24,615 nt of DNA. Origin: an uncultured Actinomycetes bacterium. GTDB lineage: Bacteria; Actinomycetota; Actinomycetes; Nanopelagicales; Nanopelagicaceae. The notes under the pieces are model-generated. The model was not told the origin of the DNA, did no database searches, and was given only the letters and a program-made list of their open reading frames with translations. The stretch lies in NCBI GenBank assembly GCA_903832395.1, contig CAILBF010000031.1, positions 1-24,615 of the forward strand, in the 5' to 3' direction. Positions 15,138 to 22,356 of this stretch are shown piece after piece. The number at the start of each line of letters is the position of its first letter. Position 1 is the stretch's first letter. Position numbers and translations under genes: made by a program.

Positions 15138-15884
15138 GTGAAAAGAATTCCGCTTCACCCGCTGACGTGGTGGCTCTGGTCATTTGCAATTGCGATTTCA
15201 ATCGTGCGCGTAAATTCACCAGTCTTTGCTATCGCGTCAGTGGGTTTTGCAGGATTAGTTGTCTTTACTCAACGCGAGAACGCACCATGGGGTAAGAGCT
15301 TTGTCTGGACGATCAAAGTCGCAATCGTCATTGTGATTATTAGAACCATTATCGGCATAACAATAGGTGTGCCAATTCCAGGAACTACGCTCTTCTCTTT
15401 GCCTCGAGTACCACTTCCATCATGGATGCCAGGAATTCGAATTGGTGGCGCGGTCACCTCGGAGCGTTTGATGTCAGCGCTTTCAGAAGGTGTAATTATC
15501 TGTGCGATCATCATCATCTTTGGTGCAGCGGCCTCACTGACCAGCCCTCACCATTTATTACGAGTACTACCTATATATATGTATGAGTTCGGTGTATCCG
15601 TAGTAATTGCAACATCTGTTGTGCCCCAATTAGTTACAAGTGTGGCAAGAATCAGACAGGCGCAACGTTTGAGGGGACAGAATACGAAGGGTTTTGCCTC
15701 TTATCGACGCGTGGCAATTCCATTACTTGAGGAGGCGCTAGCTAGATCTTTGGACTTAGCCGCGGCTATGGATGCACGCGGTTATGGCGTGAGTCGAAAG
15801 CGAAGTAGATATCGGCCAATCAACTGGCGAGCTCTCGATACTGCAGTAGTTCTCTCTGGCTTAGTAGTTATGGGGCTATCGTGA
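15138..15884 (+). CDS. ecfT: ECF transporter T component (EcfT / CbiQ family)
   Basis: The membrane coupling subunit of an energy-coupling-factor importer, linking two ATPase domains to the substrate-binding S component. It has 248 residues with hydrophobic helices in the N-terminal half and near 150-170 and 234-247. The two cytoplasmic coupling motifs of the family are clear: AQRLRG (175-180) and AMDARGYG (210-217). The start is GTG at 15138 with no good Shine-Dalgarno; the end overlaps the ATPase gene start in GTGA. The last helix is short, so it is near the lower end of family length. It belongs to the cobalamin-riboswitch operon, so the cargo is probably B12 or a corrinoid rather than cobalt, but cobalt cannot be excluded from this gene alone. 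Confidence 0.88.
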   Translation: MKRIPLHPLTWWLWSFAIAISIVRVNSPVFAIASVGFAGLVVFTQRENAPWGKSFVWTIKVAIVIVIIRTIIGITIGVPIPGTTLFSLPRVPLPSWMPGIRIGGAVTSERLMSALSEGVIICAIIIIFGAAASLTSPHHLLRVLPIYMYEFGVSVVIATSVVPQLVTSVARIRQAQRLRGQNTKGFASYRRVAIPLLEEALARSLDLAAAMDARGYGVSRKRSRYRPINWRALDTAVVLSGLVVMGLS

Positions 15885-17491
15885 TTAAGTTTTCGAACGT
15901 CTCACTGATCTATCCGAACTCAACGACTACGGTCATCGAAGACCTCACTCTTGAAATTGGCGAAGGCGAATTAGTTTTAGTTATCGGGCCAACGGGTTCG
16001 GGTAAATCATCGCTACTGCGATTAATTAACGGTCTCGTCCCCCACCATACTGGCGGCATTTTGGCTGGAAACATAAGCGTTAATGGATTATCAACGCGCG
16101 AAGTGAAACCTGGCGGTTTAGCCCACTTAATTGGAATCGTTGGACAAAATCCCGCTAACGGTTTTGTTGCAGATACCGTTGAAGAAGAGTTGGCCTTTGC
16201 TATGGAGGCGCTCAATCTGCCCAATGAGACCATGCGCAAGCGCGTCGAAGAGGTTCTGGACGTAATGTCATTGGCGCCACTTAGATCGCGCACAATCGCA
16301 ACGTTGAGTGGCGGGGAGCAACAGCGCGTTGCAATTGCTAGCGCGCTTGTTATGCACCCCAAAGTTTTAGTTCTAGATGAACCTACGAGTGCCTTAGATC
16401 CTATCGCCGCCGAAGAAGTCTTATCAATCCTGCACCGTTTAGTTCATGATTTAAGTCTTACGATAATAATTGCCGAACATAAATTAGAGCGCGTGATCGG
16501 CTTTGCCGATCGAATTCTTTACATCAACGGCGATGGTACGAGCTCTATTGGAACTCCTGAAGCGATCATGAAAAACTCAAGTATCGCCCCTCCAATCGTT
16601 CATTTAGCTAGAGCTTTGGGGTTAGAGGAAGTGGGGTTATCGGTACGTGATATGCGTCGAAAGACTGCAAAGTTACGTGAATCAACCCAACTCACCGAAA
16701 GACCCATGACCCCGGTAAGTGCCCGACCAGTCATTGAAGTTTCAAAATTGGGCGTTGCATATGGCACAAAGTTAGCTTTGAATTCAATAACTACTACCGT
16801 CTTTGATAATGAAATCGTGGCCATCATGGGTCGAAACGGCGCCGGAAAAACCTCACTCCTAAAAGCGATTGCTGGAGTTAACGGTGCACAAAGCGGATCG
16901 GTAACCGTTCATTCTCTTCTTACAAAAGATTTACAGAGCAAGTTACGCCGCGAAACGATTGGTTATATTCCGCAAGAGCCAAGTGACCTGTTGTACTCCC
17001 AGAGTGTTGAAAAAGAGTGCGAACAAGCCGATAAGGACAACCAAGTCGCTGCCGGAACAACATTTTCTCTACTCAATGAATTAGTTCCAGGAATCTCATT
17101 ACATACCCATCCCCGTGATCTATCTGAGGGTCAACGTCTAGGTTTAGCTTTAAGCGTCGTCCTGTCAGCTAATCCGAAGGTTCTCATTCTTGATGAACCT
17201 ACGCGCGGTTTGGATTATGAAGCCAAGAGGTCTCTCACTCGAATTCTCCTTGAGTTCGCCACCGTCTTTAATCGAGCGGTAGTCCTTGCGACTCATGACG
17301 TGGAGCTCGTTGCCGAACTTGCAACGCGTGTTATTTTTATTGCCGACGGAGATATCGTCGCCGATGGTCCAACAATCGATGTACTGCTCTCATCTCCAGC
17401 CTTTGCTCCGCAAGTAGCTAAAATCATGTCGCCACAACCTTGGTTGACGGTGAGCGATGTAGTAACCGCGCTTGATGAAAAATCGCCATGA
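15881..17491 (+). CDS. ecfA: ECF transporter double ATPase (fused EcfA-EcfA')
   Basis: One polypeptide of 536 residues carrying both ATPase domains that most ECF systems encode as two proteins. Domain 1 (about 1-240): Walker A GPTGSGKS (36-43), signature LSGGEQQR (142-149), Walker B VLVLDEP (162-168, Glu167), switch His200. Domain 2 (about 284-510): Walker A GRNGAGKT (317-324), signature LSEGQRLG (414-421), Walker B VLILDEP (434-440, Glu439), switch His472. Both sites look able to bind and split ATP, though the second signature deviates from LSGGQ. A linker of about 45 polar residues joins them. GTG start and ATGA end both overlap the neighbouring genes, giving translational coupling and probably fixed stoichiometry. 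Confidence 0.92.
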   Translation: MIKFSNVSLIYPNSTTTVIEDLTLEIGEGELVLVIGPTGSGKSSLLRLINGLVPHHTGGILAGNISVNGLSTREVKPGGLAHLIGIVGQNPANGFVADTVEEELAFAMEALNLPNETMRKRVEEVLDVMSLAPLRSRTIATLSGGEQQRVAIASALVMHPKVLVLDEPTSALDPIAAEEVLSILHRLVHDLSLTIIIAEHKLERVIGFADRILYINGDGTSSIGTPEAIMKNSSIAPPIVHLARALGLEEVGLSVRDMRRKTAKLRESTQLTERPMTPVSARPVIEVSKLGVAYGTKLALNSITTTVFDNEIVAIMGRNGAGKTSLLKAIAGVNGAQSGSVTVHSLLTKDLQSKLRRETIGYIPQEPSDLLYSQSVEKECEQADKDNQVAAGTTFSLLNELVPGISLHTHPRDLSEGQRLGLALSVVLSANPKVLILDEPTRGLDYEAKRSLTRILLEFATVFNRAVVLATHDVELVAELATRVIFIADGDIVADGPTIDVLLSSPAFAPQVAKIMSPQPWLTVSDVVTALDEKSP

Positions 17492-18306
17492 AGCTGACCG
17501 GTGATGTAGTTAGATTTTCAAAGCGCAATGCCTTTGTTTTGAGCCTCACATCTATAGCTAGTATTGCCGGTTTCATTTGGCCTTTTCTATTTACGGGAAC
17601 CAAACTCCCCCACCTTCAAGTATTTTTCATGATTGCTGTTGCGCTAGCTTTTTTGCTCACGGCCATTGAGATTTCAAACTCATCTCTTGATGCAAAATCG
17701 ATTGCTCTCCTTGGCGTTCTTGCCGCATTAATTGCTGCGCTTCGCCCACTTGGAGCTGGCGCTGTTGGAATTGAACCGATGTGGTTCCTGCTCATTTTAT
17801 GTGCCCGTGTGTTTGGCCCATCATTCGGTTTTCTTCTTGGAATGATTTCGGTTTTTGTTTCAGCTCTTCTAACTGGCGGTCTCGGTCCGTGGTTGGGTTA
17901 CCAAGTTTTTGCTGCAGCATGGATTGGTCTCCTAGCCGGCCTACTCCCCGGGCGTGCAACGTTGCGCGGTAAAAAGGAAATCGCTTTACTCGCACTCTTT
18001 GGCGTTATCGCCGCCGAAATCTTTGGAATTTTAATGGATCTGCAGTTTTGGCCATGGGCACTAGGTGGGCAGACCCAACTTTCATACTCTACCAACGCTT
18101 CGTTGCATGAAAATATCGGACACTTTTTTACTTTTCACTTTCTCAGCGCAATGGCGTGGGATGTGCCTCGCGCTTTGTTTACTGCTGGATTAATTATTGT
18201 TGCGGGCAGTCCAGTTCTACATGCACTGCGACGCGCCTATGTTCGAGCTGCGTTCTTGACGCCGATTGAATTTATCGAACGTGAGAAGGAACAAACGGCA
18301 GTTTAA
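17488..18306 (+). CDS. ECF transporter S component, probable cobalamin/corrinoid binder (CbrT-like)
   Basis: A 272-residue membrane protein with about six hydrophobic helices, read as the substrate-specific S component of the ECF importer encoded just upstream. Supporting features are its hydrophobic layout, the conserved-looking loop LTGGLGPWLGYQVFAAAWIGLLAG (about residues 129-152) and its place at the end of an ecfT-ecfA operon. B12 or corrinoid specificity is inferred from the riboswitch upstream; it resembles CbrT-type S proteins but I cannot align it here. It has an extra segment between helices (GGQTQLSYSTNASLHENIGH) that could shape an outer cap. The start is ATG 17488, overlapping the ATPase stop. 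Its 3' end overlaps the convergent gcvT by 35 nt. Confidence 0.82.
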   Translation: MKLTGDVVRFSKRNAFVLSLTSIASIAGFIWPFLFTGTKLPHLQVFFMIAVALAFLLTAIEISNSSLDAKSIALLGVLAALIAALRPLGAGAVGIEPMWFLLILCARVFGPSFGFLLGMISVFVSALLTGGLGPWLGYQVFAAAWIGLLAGLLPGRATLRGKKEIALLALFGVIAAEIFGILMDLQFWPWALGGQTQLSYSTNASLHENIGHFFTFHFLSAMAWDVPRALFTAGLIIVAGSPVLHALRRAYVRAAFLTPIEFIEREKEQTAV

Positions 18307-19360
18307 CTACTTCACACAAACTATCGCGTCCGCGCACATCGATAGTCAGCTGATCGCCGACTTTCACCGAAGAGTTAAGCAGGGCAAGACCAATACCGAC
18401 TTTCAATGTTGGTGAAAAAGTGCCACTGGTAACTTCACCTAAAATCTCGCCAGCTGCATTCTTTACTTCCATATGCCCACGTGGGATTCCACGGTCAAGG
18501 GATTTAATTGCAACGCTACGGCGTGCAGGTTTATTTGCTTTCTCGGCACGCAATACGTCACTTCCAATAAATCCAGGTTTATCCCAGCCGATAGCCCACG
18601 ACGCACTCGCTTGCACGGGCGTAATATCGAGGGAGAGTTCGTGGCCATGCAATGGGTAACCCATTTCAGTGCGCAACGTATCGCGAGCACCTAAACCGCA
18701 CACCAAGCCACCAAGTGGTTCCATCGCAGCAACTAGTGCGTCCCAGACGCGCGAGGCGTCGGCAACTTTAGGCAAGAGTTCGTAACCGAGTTCGCCTGTA
18801 TAGCCAGTGCGACAGAGAATTACTTCAGCGCCTCCGATTACAACATGTGAAAAAGCCATGTAATCAATATCAGTATTAATACCCAGTGACTGCATTACTT
18901 GTGGTGCTAGCGGACCTTGAACCGCCAGTACTGCAAATTCATTATGTAGATTGGTGACAACAATGTTGGCGGGTGTGTGCGATTGCAAGACCGCAACGAC
19001 ATCACTGGTATTAGATGCATTTGGAACTAAGAAAATATTATCTGACGAATTTCGATATGCGATCAGATCATCAATCACTCCGCCTTCGGGAGTACATAGC
19101 AATGTGTATTGAGCCGATCCATCATCGATTCGATTGAGATCGTTAGTAAACATGGTGTTGAGGAAATCCAGCGCCCCATCGCCAATAACAGAAGCCTTAC
19201 CAAGGTGAGAGACATCAAAAATTCCTACGCGCTCACGCACAGCCGTATGTTCAGCGAGCACGCCACCGCCCGGATACTCAATGGGCATTAACCAGCCACC
19301 AAAATCGGCCATCTTTGCATTGCGGGCTAGGTGCTTGTCATTGAGCGGAGAAGTCTTCAT
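18272..19360 (-). CDS. gcvT: Glycine cleavage system T protein (aminomethyltransferase)
   Basis: The T protein of the glycine cleavage system. It moves the aminomethyl group from lipoylated H protein to tetrahydrofolate, releasing ammonia and giving methylene-THF. It has 362 residues, full length. Motifs include FGGWLMPIEYPGG near the N-terminus, the folate/catalytic loop PEGGVIDDLIAY with the Asp pair 97-98, the GYTGELGYELL segment and a GLGARDTLR segment, ending in KLPFVPSHVR. The other system genes (gcvH, gcvP) are not in the window; the E3 it needs, lpdA, is nearby. A TAGGTT box lies 6 nt before the ATG, predicting a leaderless message and leaving no room for a glycine riboswitch. The last 35 nt overlap the ECF S gene on the other strand. 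Confidence 0.95.
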   Translation of the reverse strand: MKTSPLNDKHLARNAKMADFGGWLMPIEYPGGGVLAEHTAVRERVGIFDVSHLGKASVIGDGALDFLNTMFTNDLNRIDDGSAQYTLLCTPEGGVIDDLIAYRNSSDNIFLVPNASNTSDVVAVLQSHTPANIVVTNLHNEFAVLAVQGPLAPQVMQSLGINTDIDYMAFSHVVIGGAEVILCRTGYTGELGYELLPKVADASRVWDALVAAMEPLGGLVCGLGARDTLRTEMGYPLHGHELSLDITPVQASASWAIGWDKPGFIGSDVLRAEKANKPARRSVAIKSLDRGIPRGHMEVKNAAGEILGEVTSGTFSPTLKVGIGLALLNSSVKVGDQLTIDVRGRDSLCEVVKLPFVPSHVR

Positions 19361-19366
19361 TGTGCA

Positions 19367-19372
19367 AACCTA
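19367..19372 (-). promoter_or_regulatory. -10 box for gcvT (leaderless type)
   Basis: The minus strand reads TAGGTT, 6 nt before the gcvT ATG at 19360. It faces the pepA promoter inside a 37-nt gap. Confidence 0.55.
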
Positions 19373-19385
19373 CCAATACATCCAA

Positions 19386-19391
19386 TACGCT
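19386..19391 (+). promoter_or_regulatory. -10 box for pepA (leaderless type)
   Basis: TACGCT, 6 nt before the pepA ATG at 19398. Its upstream half would overlap the gcvT -10 box. Confidence 0.5.
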
Positions 19392-19397
19392 GGTCCC

Positions 19398-20888
19398 ATG
19401 AGCACACTCAAAATCTCCGATGGCGTCCTTAAAGATGAGGTTCTAGTTTTAGGTTTGGCGATGACAAATACAAAGGGTGGAATCGCCATTGAATCTGGTG
19501 ATTTAGCCTTGGATTCCAAAGCAATTCTGGCATCGCTCGTTGATATGGGCGCAACAGGAGCTGCCGATGAAGTAGTCAAGATTCCTGGAAGCGCAGTTCG
19601 GATGATGGTCTTTACCGGTCTCGGCAAAAAAACAAATGCCTACTCTCATGAAGTTTTGCGTCGAGCAGCTGGCGCCGCATCCCGATCTCTTGCCGGAACA
19701 AGTGGTGCAACTTTTGCCCTACCAACTGGCAGCCTTGAAAACGTTAGCGCAGTTGCCGAAGGCGCGGCACTCGGGGCATATGTTTTTAGCGAGTTCCGTG
19801 GCTCTTCCAAAGGCGACCATAAACCAGCTTTGAAAACCATTACTGTTTTTAGTGACCTCGCCTCCAATGCAGAGGCTAAAACAAGAATTACTCGTGCAAA
19901 AATTATCGCTGATTACACATTTCTAGTTCGCGATTTAATTAATACCCCTCCTTCCCATTTAACTCCAGACACTTTCACTAAGAAATTATCTGCTGCCTTT
20001 AAAGCTGTAGGTGGTGCTCAAGCTGGTTTGAAAATTTCTATCCTGGATGAAAAACAACTTAAGAGCCAAGGTTTCGGTGGAATCATCGGCGTCGGCCAAG
20101 GTTCTGCCAACCCTCCCCGTCTTTTACATATTTCATACACACCTAAAGGCGTAGCTAAGAAGCGATTCGCTTTTGTTGGCAAAGGCATTACTTTCGATAC
20201 TGGTGGTTTAAATCTCAAACCCGGCCTTGGTATGGAGGCAATGAAGTCAGATATGAGTGGAGCCGCTGCAGTATGTGCGGCAACACTGGCAATTGCCGAA
20301 ATGAAATTGCCGATCGCAATTGAGACATGGGCGCCATTGGCAGAGAACATGCCAAGTGATACGGCCACTCGTCCGAGCGACATCATTACTATCTACGGCG
20401 GAAAAACGATTGAAGTTTTAAATCCAGATGCCGAAGGGCGATTAGTTCTAGCCGATGGTTTAGTGAAGGCCCAAGCCAGCAAGTTCAAACTCGATGGAAT
20501 TATCGATGTTGCCACATTAACTGGCGCCCAGGTAATTGCACTCGGTACACGAACAAGTGCGGTCATGACCAACAACGAAGATTTCCGCGACGCCTTTTTA
20601 GAGGCAAGTGCTAAAAGTGGCGAGCAGTTCTGGCCAATGCCGCTTCCACAAGAGCTTCGTGCCTCCCTTGACTCTCCCGTTGCCGATATGGCCAATATAG
20701 GAGAAAAGAATGGTGGCATGTTGGTTGCCGGACTTTTCTTGCGAGAGTTTATAAATCCAGAACTTCCATGGCTGCACTTAGATATCGCTGGGCCCGCATT
20801 TAATACGGGCAAAGCCCATGGCTACACTCCAGTTGGAGGAAGCGGAATAGCCCTTCGCTCTCTCATTACCTTGATAGAAGGCGCCTAA
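19398..20888 (+). CDS. pepA: Leucyl aminopeptidase (M17 family)
   Basis: A cytosolic two-metal aminopeptidase that removes N-terminal residues during peptide turnover and glutathione or Cys-Gly breakdown. It has 496 residues from ATG 19398; an in-frame ATG at 19281 lies inside gcvT on the other strand and was rejected. Metal and catalytic residues are all present: Lys262, Asp267, Lys274, Asp285, Asp344, Glu346 and Arg348 (VGKGITFDTGG and NPDAEGRL). From memory of E. coli PepA (Lys270 to Arg356), each is shifted by the same eight residues, so the core has no gaps. The signature has Pro343 where many relatives have Thr (NTDAEGRL). Divergent from gcvT, as in Mycobacterium, and followed by lpdA after 83 nt. 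Confidence 0.95.
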   Translation: MSTLKISDGVLKDEVLVLGLAMTNTKGGIAIESGDLALDSKAILASLVDMGATGAADEVVKIPGSAVRMMVFTGLGKKTNAYSHEVLRRAAGAASRSLAGTSGATFALPTGSLENVSAVAEGAALGAYVFSEFRGSSKGDHKPALKTITVFSDLASNAEAKTRITRAKIIADYTFLVRDLINTPPSHLTPDTFTKKLSAAFKAVGGAQAGLKISILDEKQLKSQGFGGIIGVGQGSANPPRLLHISYTPKGVAKKRFAFVGKGITFDTGGLNLKPGLGMEAMKSDMSGAAAVCAATLAIAEMKLPIAIETWAPLAENMPSDTATRPSDIITIYGGKTIEVLNPDAEGRLVLADGLVKAQASKFKLDGIIDVATLTGAQVIALGTRTSAVMTNNEDFRDAFLEASAKSGEQFWPMPLPQELRASLDSPVADMANIGEKNGGMLVAGLFLREFINPELPWLHLDIAGPAFNTGKAHGYTPVGGSGIALRSLITLIEGA

Positions 20889-20960
20889 AAACTGGCATTG
20901 GGCGATTTCGCGCTCAGTACGGCAAGATAGAGCCCTGCAGATTATTGCTAACGAAAGAAT

Positions 20961-20964
20961 GAGG
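20961..20964 (+). promoter_or_regulatory. Shine-Dalgarno of lpdA
   Basis: GAGG, 7 nt before the GTG start. It supports GTG 20972 as the start of lpdA, which therefore has a leader. Confidence 0.6.
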
Positions 20965-20971
20965 TTAACGG

Positions 20972-22339
20972 GTGCCAGAGTTTGATCTAGTCATCGTTGG
21001 TGGCGGTAGTGGCGGGTATGCCTGCGCACTTCGAAGCGCCCAGCTTGGAAAAAGCGTTGTACTCATCGAGCAGGACAAAGTAGGCGGCACCTGTCTTCAT
21101 AAAGGATGCATCCCGACTAAAGCACTTTTGCACGCAGCCGAGATTGCAGATGGCGCCCGTGAAGGCGCACGTTTTGGCGTCAAATCCACTTTCGATGGAA
21201 TCGATATGACTGGCGTTAACTCATATAAAGATGGAGTTGTCTCTCGCCTGCATAAAGGTTTACAAGGCTTGGTTAAATCCCGTGCCATTACATATGTTGA
21301 GGGACATGGAAAATTAGTTTCGAAAAATACGGTTGAAGTTAATGGCGAGCTTTACGTCGGCAAGAATATTGTTCTAGCTACGGGTTCATATGCAAAAACT
21401 TTGCCCGGCCTTGAAATCGATGGCAAGCAAATCATCACTTCTGACCACGGCACAAAATTAGACTATGTTCCTAAGAGCGTCATCGTTTTAGGTGGCGGAG
21501 TTATTGGCTGTGAATTTGCATCAGTCTGGAAATCATTTGGTGCCGAAGTCACCATCATCGAGGGTCTGCCACATTTGATTGCCTTGGAAGATGAATCCTC
21601 AAGCAAGCAGTTAGAGCGCGCATTTAGAAAGCGCGGCATCAACTTTGAACTAGGTACATTCTTCAAATCTGTCTCCAAGAACAATGACGGCGTCACCGTC
21701 ACTTTGGAAGATGGGAAGAGCTTTACCGCCGAAATCCTTATGGTCTCTGTCGGCCGTGGACCAGTTTCAGCAAACCTTGGCTATGAAGAGGCTGGCATCA
21801 CGATGGACCGCGGCTATGTACTCGTCGATAACAAGTGCCGTACTAATGTTCCTGGGATTTGGGCAGTTGGAGATTTAATTCCTACTTTGCAACTTGCCCA
21901 CGTTGGTTTTGCTGAAGGCATGCTCGTAGCTGAAGAGATTGCTGGATTAAATCCACGCCCAATTAACTACGATGGAATTCCACGCGTTACATACTCTGAT
22001 CCTGAGGTTGCATCGGTTGGTCTGACTACAGCTGAGGCTAAAAAGCGCGGCCATGACGTCATCGAATTAAGTTATGACTTAGCCGGAAATGGTAAAGCTC
22101 AGATTCTCAATACTGCTGGATCAATTAAGTTGATTGCGGAAAAAGATGGTCCAATTCTTGGAGTTCATATGGTCGGTGCCCGCGTCGGCGAACTACTTGC
22201 AGAAGCGGAATTAATCTTTAACTGGGAGGCACGTGCAGTTGACGTTGCATCTTTGATTCACGCCCACCCAACGCTGTCAGAAGCAATGGGTGAAGCGCAT
22301 ATGGCACTTGCAGGCAAACCGCTTCACGCACACGGATAA
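20972..22339 (+). CDS. lpdA: Dihydrolipoamide dehydrogenase (E3)
   Basis: The FAD flavoprotein that reoxidises dihydrolipoyl groups of 2-oxoacid dehydrogenases and of glycine cleavage H protein, making NADH. It has 455 residues: N-terminal FAD loop GGGSGGYACA, redox disulfide Cys41-Cys46 in GGTCLHKGCIPTK, NAD loop VLGGGVIGCEFAS near 170-182, second FAD motif AVGDLI, and the C-terminal catalytic dyad His432 and Glu437 (HAHPTLSEAMGEAH). Length is on the short side of normal. The start is GTG 20972 with GAGG 7 nt upstream. It is followed 17 nt later by sucB, so E3 and E2 are made from one operon. The nearby gcvT is another client pathway. Confidence 0.96.
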   Translation: MPEFDLVIVGGGSGGYACALRSAQLGKSVVLIEQDKVGGTCLHKGCIPTKALLHAAEIADGAREGARFGVKSTFDGIDMTGVNSYKDGVVSRLHKGLQGLVKSRAITYVEGHGKLVSKNTVEVNGELYVGKNIVLATGSYAKTLPGLEIDGKQIITSDHGTKLDYVPKSVIVLGGGVIGCEFASVWKSFGAEVTIIEGLPHLIALEDESSSKQLERAFRKRGINFELGTFFKSVSKNNDGVTVTLEDGKSFTAEILMVSVGRGPVSANLGYEEAGITMDRGYVLVDNKCRTNVPGIWAVGDLIPTLQLAHVGFAEGMLVAEEIAGLNPRPINYDGIPRVTYSDPEVASVGLTTAEAKKRGHDVIELSYDLAGNGKAQILNTAGSIKLIAEKDGPILGVHMVGARVGELLAEAELIFNWEARAVDVASLIHAHPTLSEAMGEAHMALAGKPLHAHG

Positions 22340-22341
22340 TC

Positions 22342-22347
22342 AAGGAG
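22342..22347 (+). promoter_or_regulatory. Shine-Dalgarno of sucB
   Basis: AAGGAG, 9 nt before the ATG at 22357. The strongest ribosome binding site seen in the window, in the 17-nt gap after lpdA. Confidence 0.75.
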
Positions 22348-22356
22348 AATAGACAT

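Noticed and set aside
15138..18306. Cobalt or nickel importer (CbiMNQO)
   Set aside because: No CbiM or CbiN with an N-terminal metal-binding His; the fused ATPase, the S protein type and the B12 riboswitch fit a vitamin-type ECF system better.
19361..19397. Glycine riboswitch upstream of gcvT
   Set aside because: Only 37 nt separate gcvT and pepA and a -10 box lies 6 nt before the ATG, so there is no leader to fold.
20018..20812. Two minus-strand open frames of 122 and 139 residues inside pepA
   Set aside because: Antisense to a gene with complete catalytic residues; no start signal or family match.
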